NCBI RefSeq assembly: GCF_014652375.1
Contig: NZ_BMYR01000012.1
Location: 1 to 64,000 of the forward strand
Direction: 5' to 3'
Length of the DNA stretch: 64,000 bases
Source of the DNA: Alishewanella tabrizica
Lineage (GTDB): Bacteria; Pseudomonadota; Gammaproteobacteria; Enterobacterales; Alteromonadaceae
A program made the translations under genes and the position numbers. Shown here piece by piece: positions 43,514-53,382 of the stretch (the stretch's first letter is position 1; every line of letters begins with the position of its first letter). The notes under the pieces are model-generated. The model had not been told where the DNA came from. It saw nothing but the letters and a program-made list of their open reading frames with translations, and did not search any database.

Positions 43514-44392
43514 TTAGCGTGTTTGGCTATCTTGCGATGTTGTCGGCGCGTTTTGCGGCGCACTGTCGGTAACAATACGTACCGGAAACGGTGGGGTTTC
43601 GCTACCGGCATACAGGGTGCGATGTGGAAAGGGGATTTCGATACCCGCTGCATCAAATGCCAATTTAATCTCTTCTTGTAAGCTGTTACGCAGCTTAAGA
43701 AAGTTTGTGGTACTGCTCCACACCGAGAATTGAATCGTCAGGGCGGAGTCGCCAAAGCCTGTGAATAAAAAGGTGGGGGCGGGCTCTTCTAGGCTTAATG
43801 GATTTTTTTCGGCAACGTCAAAAAGTACTTGGCGTACATGCGCGATATTTTCTTTGTAGGCGACCCCTAACTGTAAATCAAAGCGACGAATGGGGAAGCG
43901 AGTTAGGTTGGTCACTTCGGATTTGATCAGGCTTTCATTGGGTATCCGGACAAACAAATTATCGAAGGTGCGTAACTTTACTGACAGTAAATCAATAGAA
44001 AGGACTTCGCCCACAGTGGTACCCACCCGGATGGTGTCGCCAATTTGAAAGGGTTGTTCGCCAATTAAAAATAAGCCGCTAATTAAATTTGAGGCCGAGG
44101 TTTGAGAGGCAAAGCCAATCGCAACAGACATGACACCTGCAGCCCCCAACAATACGCCTAATGAAAACCCTAATTGGTGTAAGGCTGAGGCAGCGAATAA
44201 TGCCAAAATGATCCAGTAAATCACCCGGCGAAACAGCGAAGCATGATGCCTGGAAAAGTTGTTGCTAATGATTTTTTCGGCGGCTTTGGCGGCAAATCTC
44301 GCCAATATAAACCCTACGCTAATCAATAATAGCGCTTGTAAACTGTTTACTACTGTATCGGATTTGACAAAGGTGATTAGCGTATCAAACAT
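43514..44392 (-). CDS. mscS: Small-conductance mechanosensitive channel, MscS family
   Basis: A 292-aa protein. Three transmembrane helices occupy residues about 15-110. The pore-lining TM3 reads GVLLGAAGVMSVAIGFASQTSASNLISG, followed by the beta domain (GDTIRVGTTVGEV) and an alpha/beta C-terminal domain. It opens upon membrane tension and releases solutes. It lies 10 bp downstream of a DUF432 gene on the same strand. Confidence 0.92.
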   Translation of the reverse strand: MFDTLITFVKSDTVVNSLQALLLISVGFILARFAAKAAEKIISNNFSRHHASLFRRVIYWIILALFAASALHQLGFSLGVLLGAAGVMSVAIGFASQTSASNLISGLFLIGEQPFQIGDTIRVGTTVGEVLSIDLLSVKLRTFDNLFVRIPNESLIKSEVTNLTRFPIRRFDLQLGVAYKENIAHVRQVLFDVAEKNPLSLEEPAPTFLFTGFGDSALTIQFSVWSSTTNFLKLRNSLQEEIKLAFDAAGIEIPFPHRTLYAGSETPPFPVRIVTDSAPQNAPTTSQDSQTR

Positions 44393-44402
44393 AGCGCGAT
44401 CC

Positions 44403-45263
44403 TTACTGACTAAAAATACCGGTAAATGCCCGCACTAGACTGTGTTTGTCGGGCATCTCGCGTGGTGGCGTTAACATATCAACAGTGCTGACCCCTGGCG
44501 GCAAGGTTTTATCAATTTTAAAGCGTGTTAGGCTGCCATGTGCTTCGTGCAATAACGTTATCGGATCAGTCCATAAGGTGCCGTCATCGCGTCCGTACAG
44601 GGCTAAAAATGGCAGTGGGATACTAATTTTATCAATAGTGAGCATCTTATCGGAGCGGTTTTCAATGGTCACCGCGGTTACCGCGCGATGAGGGCGAGCG
44701 GGAATGTCTGTTAAACTTTGTCTGGCCTGCGTTTTATCCGCATAACACAGCTGACCATGCTGGGTAGAGCTGCCAAACCAGGTATCGGAGAGGCGTTGTA
44801 TTGGCATCTCAAATAACGGCGTCACGGGCTGCTCTAAGCTGACCTGAATACACACCGGCGAACTGATATAAAACACACACTGTTCGCCAGCGGGGATGCT
44901 AACGGGTTGACGTGTTTTTACCACGACGGGTCGCTCAAGAAGTTTTGGGGTTAAACGAAATGCTGTGGGGCTGTGCCGAAATACATAACGCTGCGAAGTC
45001 AGCAGCTCCGGTAGGCACGCAATAGGTTTACTCACGACGTGGCTTGTTGTTAATACACGTTGTGTTTCAAGCGCAGCCACAACGGATTGGTTAGCCTGCG
45101 GTGTGGCAAGCACTGCGGATTCACTGGGGGCAACACTGAACTGCCATTCTTGCTGACCACGTTTAAAATATAAGGCGATAGGCCCAATGGTATAGTGCCA
45201 ACATTCATCTAATGCCAACGATTGTGGGTGCCACCACGGTGCCAGTGCGGCATGTTCTGTCAT
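44403..45263 (-). CDS. DUF432-type protein next to MscS
   Basis: A 286-aa cytoplasmic protein that appears to be of the DUF432 family, judged from its N-terminal YTIGPIALYFKRGQQEWQFSV pattern and its place before an mscS gene. It is strand-rich with no membrane segment. The ATG at 45263 follows a strong GGAGG ribosome site. No function is established. The 10-bp gap to mscS suggests co-expression and perhaps a role in osmotic response. Confidence 0.65.
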   Translation of the reverse strand: MTEHAALAPWWHPQSLALDECWHYTIGPIALYFKRGQQEWQFSVAPSESAVLATPQANQSVVAALETQRVLTTSHVVSKPIACLPELLTSQRYVFRHSPTAFRLTPKLLERPVVVKTRQPVSIPAGEQCVFYISSPVCIQVSLEQPVTPLFEMPIQRLSDTWFGSSTQHGQLCYADKTQARQSLTDIPARPHRAVTAVTIENRSDKMLTIDKISIPLPFLALYGRDDGTLWTDPITLLHEAHGSLTRFKIDKTLPPGVSTVDMLTPPREMPDKHSLVRAFTGIFSQ

Positions 45264-45507
45264 ATTTACCTCCATCATTGCATCTGGCTATGCTAACAGA
45301 AAGACAGAATTAATCGGCAATACTTTGGCTGCTCAGGTTGAGTTCAGCCGACATAGCTTATAAAATACGACTAAATTTGCTGTTAAGGCAATGTGTTAAT
45401 TCCTGATGAGGAGCATGTCACCTTTATGGACATACCGAGTAGTAGGCCAAGTCTACCCTTTCTAAAGTTCAATTAATTCCTGCTTAATAAGCTGAGCTGT
45501 ATGTCAG

Positions 45508-45537
45508 CCTCTTATTAGGCGTATTGCTAATAAGAGG
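45508..45537 (+). promoter_or_regulatory. Hairpin over the mgtE ribosome-binding site
   Basis: A perfect 11-bp inverted repeat CCTCTTATTAG (45508-45518) with CTAATAAGAGG (45527-45537) ends 5 nt before the mgtE start codon. The only ribosome site, AAGAGG, lies in the 3' arm, so the folded leader would hide it. About 110 nt of further leader with short inverted repeats (ATGTC/GACAT near 45420-45440) precedes it. It does not match the M-box or another riboswitch I know. Confidence 0.65.
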
Positions 45538-45542
45538 TTTAT

Positions 45543-46886
45543 ATGGAACTTCCGGTTCTTATTGCTACGCTTCGGGCTGCGCTTACCCATAACACGACCC
45601 ATTTATTACGTGACCAGTTAGAAGATGTGCATCCCGCTGACTATGCCGCAGCATTAACCGAGTTTACGCCAACAGAATTGTGGGATTTATTAACCGCATT
45701 GCCACGTGCTGAGCAAGCGGAAGTGTTTGGCTATTTGCCCACTTCTGAGCAAGTAAAATTAGCTATTCGGATCAGTCGTCGCAAGTTGGCGCCAATCATT
45801 CGGCAAATGTCGTCAGATGAGCGGGCTGATTTATTTAATCGTTTATCTGCTGAACAGCGCGATACGCTATTACCCGCATTAGCGCAAGCTGAGCGCGAAG
45901 ATTTACTGCGTTTATCGGCGCATGAAGAAGGTACTGCCGGCGCCATTATGACGTCGGATTATGCACTGTTACCGCCTAATTTAACGGTACGTGAAGCCAT
46001 AGAAGTGCTGCGTTTAGAAGCACCCGATAAAGAAACCATTTATTCTTCTTATGTTGTCGATCAATCGCGCAAACTCATTGGTGTGGTGAGTTTACGGGAT
46101 TTAATTTTGGCACCGGTTAGTATGCGTGTTGATGATTTAATGAATCATGATCCCATTTATGCCACTGTTGATATGCCACAAGAGGCGATTGCAACCTTGA
46201 TCGCAAAATACGATTTGTTGGCCCTTCCCATTGTAAATGCCCAGCAGCAAATGGTGGGTATTGTGACATACGACGATGCAATGGATGTGGCGGCTGAAGA
46301 GGCAACAGAAGATTTTCATAAAACAGCGACGATTGGCAAGCTAGAGAGCAGCGTTAAGCATGCCGGTATTGGGTTACTGTATCGTAAGCGCGTATTTTGG
46401 TTAGTGGTATTAGTGTTTGGCAATATTTTTTCAGGGGCGGGCATTGCGTATTTTGAAGAGACGATTGCCAGCTACTTGGCCTTGTTGTTCTTCTTGCCTT
46501 TACTTATCGCCAGTAGCGGCAACGCAGGGGCGCAGTCGGGTACCTTGATGGTACGTGCGTTAGCCACTGGTGATATTAAATTACGGGATTGGGGCTCCTT
46601 ACTGGGTAAGGAATGTATCGTGGCAGGTTTGCTGGGCTTAACCATGTCAGCAGCTGTGATAGGGTTAGGTTTATGGCGTGGTGGACCCGATATTGCCGTG
46701 GTGGTTGCTGCGACGATGATGCTGGTAGTATTGGTTGGCAGCTTGATTGGTTTATCGCTGCCTTTTCTACTGAGCCGGTTTAATCTTGATCCTGCGACGG
46801 CAAGTGGTCCATTAATTACCTCCATTGCCGATGTGGCTGGTGTACTGTTGTACTTTTCTATTGCGAGATGGTATCTGGGATTATAA
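45543..46886 (+). CDS. mgtE: Magnesium transporter MgtE
   Basis: A 447-aa protein with the complete MgtE plan: an N-terminal superhelical domain (residues 1-130), tandem CBS domains (about 130-255), a connecting helix and five transmembrane helices (about 280-445) with the pore signature ASSGNAGAQSG. The CBS domains sense cytoplasmic Mg2+ and gate the channel. The start codon follows a hairpin that covers the ribosome site. Confidence 0.95.
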   Translation: MELPVLIATLRAALTHNTTHLLRDQLEDVHPADYAAALTEFTPTELWDLLTALPRAEQAEVFGYLPTSEQVKLAIRISRRKLAPIIRQMSSDERADLFNRLSAEQRDTLLPALAQAEREDLLRLSAHEEGTAGAIMTSDYALLPPNLTVREAIEVLRLEAPDKETIYSSYVVDQSRKLIGVVSLRDLILAPVSMRVDDLMNHDPIYATVDMPQEAIATLIAKYDLLALPIVNAQQQMVGIVTYDDAMDVAAEEATEDFHKTATIGKLESSVKHAGIGLLYRKRVFWLVVLVFGNIFSGAGIAYFEETIASYLALLFFLPLLIASSGNAGAQSGTLMVRALATGDIKLRDWGSLLGKECIVAGLLGLTMSAAVIGLGLWRGGPDIAVVVAATMMLVVLVGSLIGLSLPFLLSRFNLDPATASGPLITSIADVAGVLLYFSIARWYLGL

Positions 46887-47025
46887 TTTTTAGTCAGGTA
46901 ACAACCCAAATGTACTATTGCTTAAAAAGAGTGTATTCAATATCTTAAGCATAGTTTCGCTAGACTTTAAGCCGTTGAGCATATTTTGAGCAACGGTTTG
47001 CCGGAAGTGGGTTTACAAATATCAG

Positions 47026-47442
47026 ATGAAATTTCTTTGTGCAATTTGCTGCTTATGGCTACTTGCTTGGCCTTTACATGCTGTAGAGGTTGTTGCACAT
47101 GCTTCTGTCAGCGAGCAGCGACTCAGCACTAGCCAATTAAGGGCTATTTTTACCATGCGGCAAACTCGCTGGGCGGATGGTCAGCTTATTCAGGTGTTTG
47201 TATTACATTCTGAGCATGAGCAGCATCTTTTATTCAGCCGAAACTATCTTAAAATGTTTCCCTATCAATTAGATGCAATATGGGCGCGGCAGCGATACTC
47301 CGGTATAGGCAGTTTTCCCATTCAGGTGACCTCGCTGCTCGAAATGCAGCAACGGCTACAACAAACGCCAGGAGCCATTGGTTACCTGACAACAGATCTT
47401 ATGTCTTCTGATTTAAACGTGGTGGCCATCAATGAAAAATAA
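47026..47442 (+). CDS. Periplasmic phosphate-binding-like small protein
   Basis: A 138-aa protein with a signal peptide cut after about residue 19 (WPLHA). The rest resembles one lobe of PstS-like binding proteins: VSEQRLSTSQLRAIFTMRQTRWADGQ, LFSRNYLKM and GAIGYLTTDL. It is far too short for a full two-lobe receptor. Such proteins are often found with GGDEF genes. It overlaps the next gene by 11 nt, so the three genes to 51009 form an operon. The ligand is unknown. Confidence 0.75.
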   Translation: MKFLCAICCLWLLAWPLHAVEVVAHASVSEQRLSTSQLRAIFTMRQTRWADGQLIQVFVLHSEHEQHLLFSRNYLKMFPYQLDAIWARQRYSGIGSFPIQVTSLLEMQQRLQQTPGAIGYLTTDLMSSDLNVVAINEK

Positions 47443-48604
47443 TCTAACGTTCTCATTACTGGTAACGCCATTGTTGTTTTGTTTGCCCATGGTACAAGCC
47501 GATCCGCTAAGTGTGCATGGTTTTATTGCGCAAGGTTTAACACAAGCAAAAAACAGTAACGCTGTTAATAATGATGGTGACGTGTCTACGGAATTGACTG
47601 AGGTTGGGGTAAATGCGAAATGGACGCTTTATCCTAAAATTAAGTTAGCAGGGCAAGTGGTTTATTTAAATGGGGGAAACCGTTATGCCAACGGCGCCCG
47701 TTTAGATTATTTGTTTGTTGATATCAGTTTAACAGATGAGTTTGATCATCAATTAAATGCCTATCTAGGGCGTTACAAGAATCAACATTGGTTATATTCC
47801 AGTACGCGGGATGTGCCCTTTACGCGGCCCAGCATTATTTTACCGCAATCTATTTACTACGATGCCTTTCGTGATATTGCTGTTGCCAGTGATGGCGTTG
47901 CTATCAAAGGGTACTTACAACATGAACTTGGCGATATAGAATATAACTGGAGTATCGGTTCTACCAATATTACTGATGAACAAAGTAAAACATTACTTAG
48001 TTCAGCGATCCAAGGAAGCGCTAAACAAAAGTTTGTGCATCAGGCCAGTTTGTTTTGGCAACCCTCTAGCAGCCGCGCGACCTATGGTATGTCGTTGCTG
48101 GACTCCGATTTTAGCTATAAACCGGGTGCGATCGATTTCTTTAGTAACGGTGATGTGACGGTACAGCGGATGATGTTGAACTGGCGCTATCAAGCAGAAA
48201 AATGGGAATTAGCGGCAGAGATCATGCAAGAACGCATGACAATTGCAGGCTTTTTTCAACCTGAATTCTTGCGTGCGCAAAGGGGAATGGGGGGATATTT
48301 ACTCGGTCGTTATCGGTTTGATAGCAAATTAAGCGCTGTTGTCGCATTGGATTATTTAACGCAAAACAAAGACGACAAGCGCGGTTCGCAACTTCCGGCT
48401 ACGGGCATTCCGGCTTTTTTTGGTTATCAACAAAGTGCGATGGTAGGGACTACCTATACCATAGCAGATAATTGGCAGTTACAGGCTGAACACCACTGGG
48501 TAGATGGTACTGGCAGGCTTTCGCCAAGTTTAGTGCCTGATCTTAATATTAATAAACAGCGCTATTGGCAACTGTGGGCGCTGCAACTGACGTATTGGTT
48601 TTAA
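47432..48604 (+). CDS. Outer-membrane porin-like barrel protein
   Basis: A 390-aa protein with a signal peptide (cleavage after QA near residue 23), alternating amphipathic strands and a C-terminal aromatic (WF), as in outer-membrane barrels. It starts with LSVHGFIAQGL, like many porin-like and DcaP-like proteins. It overlaps the binding-like gene upstream, and its stop shares bases with the start of the GGDEF-EAL gene (TAATG), so all three are coupled. No substrate can be read. Confidence 0.75.
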   Translation: MKNNLTFSLLVTPLLFCLPMVQADPLSVHGFIAQGLTQAKNSNAVNNDGDVSTELTEVGVNAKWTLYPKIKLAGQVVYLNGGNRYANGARLDYLFVDISLTDEFDHQLNAYLGRYKNQHWLYSSTRDVPFTRPSIILPQSIYYDAFRDIAVASDGVAIKGYLQHELGDIEYNWSIGSTNITDEQSKTLLSSAIQGSAKQKFVHQASLFWQPSSSRATYGMSLLDSDFSYKPGAIDFFSNGDVTVQRMMLNWRYQAEKWELAAEIMQERMTIAGFFQPEFLRAQRGMGGYLLGRYRFDSKLSAVVALDYLTQNKDDKRGSQLPATGIPAFFGYQQSAMVGTTYTIADNWQLQAEHHWVDGTGRLSPSLVPDLNINKQRYWQLWALQLTYWF

Positions 48605-51009
48605 TGCGTTTTTTTAGCTTCCCAACAAAAATTCTCGCGCTTACCTTAGCGCTGATGCTGGTGCTTATTGTGTTAGTCACCAGCATGTCGTTGCAACGAT
48701 TAAACGAGAGCTTTGCTGAGCAACAAGAATTAAAGCAACGACAGGTAGAGCAGCATTTTACGCAATACCAATTAATGCTACAAAGCCAACAACAAGCGTG
48801 GTTTGAGAGTTTTGCCGAGCTAACCGCTTTACCACAGCAAACGGGATTTAGTGCCTTATCGGCTGCGTTACAACAGCGTTATGACGCCTTAACGCTATAC
48901 CTCAACATTGAAGCCTTGTGGTTTTTTGACAGCGCACAATCACAATTTACGTTTGAATCTGAGGCCTTTCCTGCTGAGCTCATGGAAATGATAGAAAAAA
49001 CACGCACAGCGCAGCGGCCTCATTATCGCGTGTATTGTCAGGCGCATTGCAGTAGCGTGGTCAGCCTGCCATTATCGGATCAAGAGGGTAATATTGCGGT
49101 ACTGGTGTCTAGCCAAACCCTTGCCGATGTGGTGATTGCGCTTGGCAAAGCCATGCAAAGTGAAGTGGCTATTGTTAGGATGGCAGAGCAACAATTATCA
49201 GTCTTGTCCGTGACAACATCGGAAACCACCTCGGCAGCAAATTTAACCGCGATGTTAGAGCAACAAAATGTCGCTAATGTAAACGCGATTGCTTCATCAG
49301 GCGTGATTTTACAAGGCACGCCCTATTTTGTGCATCAGTTACCGCTCGTTCAGCAAGCAGAGCAGCAGTTTTCGTTATTGTTGTTAGAAGACATCCAGGC
49401 TTATCAATTGGCAAATCGCACGTTTCAATGGCAACTTGTTGGCTTCGCACTGCTATGTTTTTTACTGTTTTTTTGGCTGACTTATTGGTTAACACGGCGA
49501 TTAACGGGGCGTTTATTGCAAATTTCCCGTGCGTTGCCTTTATTGGCAGAGAGTCAATTCCGCGCGTTTCGCCAAGCGTTGCCAAAGGCTTCTACTTTAT
49601 TAAGTGACGAAGTCGATCGTTTACATGATGCTAGCCAGACCTTAAGCCGTAAGTTGGAAAAACTGCAAGATGATATGAGCGCACAAACGCGCGAGTTAGA
49701 AAATATGGCGATGTTTGATTTACTGACCGGCCTAGCGAATCGCAATATGTTGCAGTTTCAATTAAAAAAACGAATCGCCGCATTGCACGCTGAGGGTAAT
49801 TACTTGGGATTACTCTTTTTAGATGTAGACCAATTCAAACGCGTAAATGATATCCGTGGCCATGAAGAAGGCGATAAACTGCTTATCAAAGCGGCACAAC
49901 GATTACGTTCGGTATTAACAAAGACCGATTTAATCTGTCGTTTTGGTGGCGACGAATTTATTGTTGTGACGGAGGTATCAACTCCTGAGCAGCTAGCCTT
50001 ATTGGCGCAAACGTTAATTGATGCCTTCCACCAACCAATGCTAATTGAGCAGGAAGAATATCAGCTGAATATTAGCGTTGGTATAAGCAGTACCCGCAAC
50101 GCAGATTTAAAGCCAGATGATCTTGTACGGCAAGCTGACTTAGCCATGTATCAAGCAAAAGGTAAAGGTGGCAATAGTTTACATTTTTATAGCCAACAGA
50201 TGTTTGAAGCTTTCCAAGATCGTTTAGCGCTGGAAAGCGATTTAAAACAAGCGCTGTTACACAATCAATTTGCTATACATTTACAGCCTAAAATTCGCTT
50301 AACTGATCGCCGTTTACAAGGCTTAGAAGTGTTATTGCGCTGGCATAGCCCGGCACGAGGCATGGTTCCTCCAGATGAGTTCATCGCGGTTTTAGAATAT
50401 GCGCATTTGATGATCCCAGTGGGATATTGGGTGATTGAGCAAAGTTTTGAGGTTATGGCGGCGTTACGTTCTGCGGGATGGCGTGATCTTACTATTGCTA
50501 TCAATTTATCTGCGGCACAGCTCAACGATGTGAAATTACTGGCCCATTTAGAAAAGATGTTAACGCACTATGAGCTGCCTGCTGAGGTGTTTGAGTTAGA
50601 GCTTACTGAAAGCATGTTGGCTAATAATATTGAAGAAACCATTGTTAGTATGCAGCGATTAAAACAGCGAGGCTTCCGCTTAGCCATTGATGATTTTGGT
50701 ACCGGTTATTCCTCGCTAAGTTATTTGCGACAAATGCCGGTTGATACCATTAAAATTGATAAAAGCTTTGTGTTTGGCATGTTAGATAATCAAGCGGATT
50801 TTGACATCATTACCTCAACGATTGCGATGGTGCGTAAGCTTGGATTAGAGGTAGTCGCTGAGGGGGTAGAAACACAAGCGCAATGCAAAACTTTAATACA
50901 ACATCAGTGTGATATTGGGCAAGGCTATTTATTTTCTAAACCCGTTCCAGCTGCTGAACTCAATAAACACCTGCTCAAGCACATAGACGAAAACGGTCAA
51001 TGGCGTTAG
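48604..51009 (+). CDS. Membrane-bound GGDEF-EAL c-di-GMP enzyme
   Basis: An 801-aa protein: TM helix at about 10-30, a periplasmic sensor region (about 31-275), second TM (about 276-300), a linker, GGDEF domain (about 370-530) and EAL domain (about 550-795). GGDEF is intact, but the RxxD inhibition site is missing (TKTD). The EAL motif reads EVL. The metal and catalytic residues in NLS, ELTESM, DDFGTG, KIDKSF and AEGVET are all present, so phosphodiesterase activity is likely and may dominate. The start ATG overlaps the stop of the barrel gene. It probably responds to the small periplasmic partner. Confidence 0.88.
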   Translation: MRFFSFPTKILALTLALMLVLIVLVTSMSLQRLNESFAEQQELKQRQVEQHFTQYQLMLQSQQQAWFESFAELTALPQQTGFSALSAALQQRYDALTLYLNIEALWFFDSAQSQFTFESEAFPAELMEMIEKTRTAQRPHYRVYCQAHCSSVVSLPLSDQEGNIAVLVSSQTLADVVIALGKAMQSEVAIVRMAEQQLSVLSVTTSETTSAANLTAMLEQQNVANVNAIASSGVILQGTPYFVHQLPLVQQAEQQFSLLLLEDIQAYQLANRTFQWQLVGFALLCFLLFFWLTYWLTRRLTGRLLQISRALPLLAESQFRAFRQALPKASTLLSDEVDRLHDASQTLSRKLEKLQDDMSAQTRELENMAMFDLLTGLANRNMLQFQLKKRIAALHAEGNYLGLLFLDVDQFKRVNDIRGHEEGDKLLIKAAQRLRSVLTKTDLICRFGGDEFIVVTEVSTPEQLALLAQTLIDAFHQPMLIEQEEYQLNISVGISSTRNADLKPDDLVRQADLAMYQAKGKGGNSLHFYSQQMFEAFQDRLALESDLKQALLHNQFAIHLQPKIRLTDRRLQGLEVLLRWHSPARGMVPPDEFIAVLEYAHLMIPVGYWVIEQSFEVMAALRSAGWRDLTIAINLSAAQLNDVKLLAHLEKMLTHYELPAEVFELELTESMLANNIEETIVSMQRLKQRGFRLAIDDFGTGYSSLSYLRQMPVDTIKIDKSFVFGMLDNQADFDIITSTIAMVRKLGLEVVAEGVETQAQCKTLIQHQCDIGQGYLFSKPVPAAELNKHLLKHIDENGQWR

Positions 51010-51052
51010 TGAGTAGCTTGTGTTTTAGCTCGAAAACACCTAAACTGCTGCG

Positions 51053-51169
51053 GCAACCAAGGGGTGCACTTTATCGTTTGCCTGTAACACGCCATACGAT
51101 AAGCTGCTGAGATGCTAATGAGCAAACCCTTAGAACCTGATCCGGATCATACCGGCGGAGGGATGGTGC
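51053..51169 (+). ncRNA. TPP riboswitch (THI element)
   Basis: The conserved core is present in order: GGGGTGC (51061), GCTGAGATG (about 51106), ACCCTT and GAACCTGATC (51127-51142), GGATCAT and ACCGGCG, then AGGGATGG closing P1 with GCAACCA at 51053. This is the thiamine pyrophosphate aptamer. It lies about 120 nt before the TonB receptor start and should shut off the thiamine operon when TPP is plentiful. Confidence 0.96.
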
Positions 51170-51254
51170 TAACTCCCCATCAGAACAACATTATGTTTAT
51201 TTTACCGCAGTAGCATAACTGACGGCTAAAACAATAAAGTTGCTTTTGAACAGT

Positions 51255-51287
51255 GTGATCCTCAAAGTCTATTTTGGAGCCGATCAC
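51255..51287 (+). promoter_or_regulatory. Expression platform hairpin hiding the ribosome site
   Basis: GTGATC (51255-51260) pairs with GATCAC (51282-51287), and inside it CTCAAA faces TTTGGAG, which contains the ribosome site GGAG (51276-51279) of the gene at 51290. This fits the translational control usual for Gram-negative TPP riboswitches. A T-run terminator is not seen. Confidence 0.65.
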
Positions 51288-51289
51288 CT

Positions 51290-53371
51290 ATGTCTTTACG
51301 TTACTCTACAGTGTTTCTCGCGGTTATATCTGCATTCTCCTTGCATGCTTCTGAGCAAGATATTGAGCATATTTCAGTAAAGGGCGATTTTCGGCAACAT
51401 AATTTGCAGCAAGTGGCGGGCAGCGTTGCTGTGCTTACTGAGCAAGATATGCAGCGACAATCCGCTCAACATTTAGATGATGCGCTACAACAGTTTGCCA
51501 ACGTAAATTTTGCTGCTGGCGCATCGCGCGGGCGCTTTATTCAAATTCGCGGTATTGGCGAGCGCAGCGAATTTATTGATGTCATCAATCCTTCGGTGGG
51601 TATTTTAATTGATGGCATCGATTATGCGGGGCTGGGCATCAGTAGCATTGCTCACCCTGAGCAATTAGAAATTTTTCGTGGTCCTGAAGCGACCCGTTTT
51701 GGCACAAACGCACTCGCTGGCATGGTAAATTTGACCAGTAAAAATCCCACGTTTACCCCCGAAGGAAAGCTAAGTGCAAGTGTAGCGAATTACGACAGTT
51801 GGCAATTGTCTGGCTATCATAGTGCGCCTGTGGCTGACAATGTTGCGTATAGCCTGACATTGGATAAGCAAAAATCAGATGGGTTTATCGATAACGCACA
51901 TTTAAATCGCGATGACACCAACAATATAGACGAATTTACTGGACGTTTTAAGTTGCAGTATCTGGCGACAGAACAACTCCAACTGGGTCTAACAGCACAT
52001 GTGATTGATCAGCAAAATGGTTACGATGCTTTTTCGTTAGATCGTAATCGTATTACCTTGTCGGATGAACCTGGTAAAGATATTTTGCGCAGCGATGCCT
52101 TAGCGCTTAATCTTGCTTATCAAGGGTTAAGCATTGCCGATATCACCGCGCAGCTAAGCTATCTTAATGCTGATTCTGATTATGGTTTTGATGAGGATTG
52201 GAGTTTTCGCGGGATCGCGCCAGGATGGGAGTATTCTTATCAAGATCGTTACCTGCGCCAGCGTGAGCAATGGACCCTAGATTATCGCTTTGTATCAAAA
52301 CCTGCTGGCCAATTGTTTGGCCATACTGATTGGGTGTTAGGCATGTATGCCAGTCAGCGTGATTTAGGTTTGCAGCGGTTGCGCCGTGCCGAAGACGAGC
52401 AACGTATGTTTGCAAGTGAATTGGCGCGTCGTAATTTATCAGTCTATGGGGAAACCCAAACAGCGCTTACTGAACAATTACGTCTTGTAGTCGGGGGGCG
52501 CGTTGAACAGTATCAGGATGATTACGCAGATGTGGCCGGTATCATGCTTGATTCCGATAAAACCTTATGGGGGGCTAAAGTCAGCCTTAATTATCAGCTT
52601 AATCCCCAGGCCTTGTTGTATGGTTTAGTCTCGCGCGGCTATAAAGTGGGCGGTATTAATGGTGAAGCGTTATCGAAAGCCGCAGAAGAGGAATTTGCCA
52701 TTCTAACCACCAAAGCACGTTTTGCGCCTGAAAGCGTGATTAATGCTGAATTTGGCGTAAAGGGTAGTACGGCAGATGGTCGTCTTACCACGCGGGTGGC
52801 TGCTTTTTATATGTGGCGCCAAGATATGCAAGTTAAGGGTTGGATTAATCCCGATTTGGGCCCTGAATTTGCCGGTTTTATTGATAATGCGGCGAGCGGC
52901 CGCAATTACGGCGTAGAAATGGAAACCCGTTTGCAAGTAAATGAACAGCTTAACGTGTATGTTAACGCAGGGTATTTACAGTCACGTTTGGGCCAGTATG
53001 TTACTGACAGTGGTATTGATTTAACCGGGCGTGATCAAGCTCATGCGCCACGTGTGAACTATAGCGTGGGGGCAGATTGGCTGCTAACCGAGCAATTATC
53101 ATTGCAAGCGGGTGTACAAGGGAAAAGCCGTTTTTACTACTCTGATGGTCATAATGCCGAGTCAAGCGGCAGTGAGTTAGTTAATCTGCGCGTAAGTTAT
53201 CAATTGCCGCAGTGGGAATTGGCGCTGTGGGTGCGTAATGCGTTAGATCAGGATGTGGGTGTGCGTGGTTTTTACTTTGGTAATGATCCTCGCGATGAAT
53301 ATGCGCCGCACGTTTATGAACAATTTGGCGAACCCCGCCGTATCGGTATTACTGCCAGTTACAACTTTTAA
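51290..53371 (+). CDS. TonB-dependent receptor for thiamine
   Basis: A 693-aa outer-membrane receptor: signal peptide (1-20), plug domain (about 40-160; VAVLTEQDMQRQSAQHLDDAL and FIQIRGIG...PSVGILIDGI), and a 22-strand barrel ending in YNF. Control by a TPP riboswitch and co-transcription with a thiamine-binding protein, PnuT and a kinase argue that it imports thiamine or a thiamine phosphate. By sequence alone it could be taken for a siderophore receptor. Confidence 0.88.
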   Translation: MSLRYSTVFLAVISAFSLHASEQDIEHISVKGDFRQHNLQQVAGSVAVLTEQDMQRQSAQHLDDALQQFANVNFAAGASRGRFIQIRGIGERSEFIDVINPSVGILIDGIDYAGLGISSIAHPEQLEIFRGPEATRFGTNALAGMVNLTSKNPTFTPEGKLSASVANYDSWQLSGYHSAPVADNVAYSLTLDKQKSDGFIDNAHLNRDDTNNIDEFTGRFKLQYLATEQLQLGLTAHVIDQQNGYDAFSLDRNRITLSDEPGKDILRSDALALNLAYQGLSIADITAQLSYLNADSDYGFDEDWSFRGIAPGWEYSYQDRYLRQREQWTLDYRFVSKPAGQLFGHTDWVLGMYASQRDLGLQRLRRAEDEQRMFASELARRNLSVYGETQTALTEQLRLVVGGRVEQYQDDYADVAGIMLDSDKTLWGAKVSLNYQLNPQALLYGLVSRGYKVGGINGEALSKAAEEEFAILTTKARFAPESVINAEFGVKGSTADGRLTTRVAAFYMWRQDMQVKGWINPDLGPEFAGFIDNAASGRNYGVEMETRLQVNEQLNVYVNAGYLQSRLGQYVTDSGIDLTGRDQAHAPRVNYSVGADWLLTEQLSLQAGVQGKSRFYYSDGHNAESSGSELVNLRVSYQLPQWELALWVRNALDQDVGVRGFYFGNDPRDEYAPHVYEQFGEPRRIGITASYNF

Positions 53372-53382
53372 GGAGCGTTACC

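Noticed and set aside
45410-45450. Hammerhead ribozyme suggested by CTGATGAG in the mgtE leader
   Set aside because: The required CGAAA segment and flanking stems are not present.
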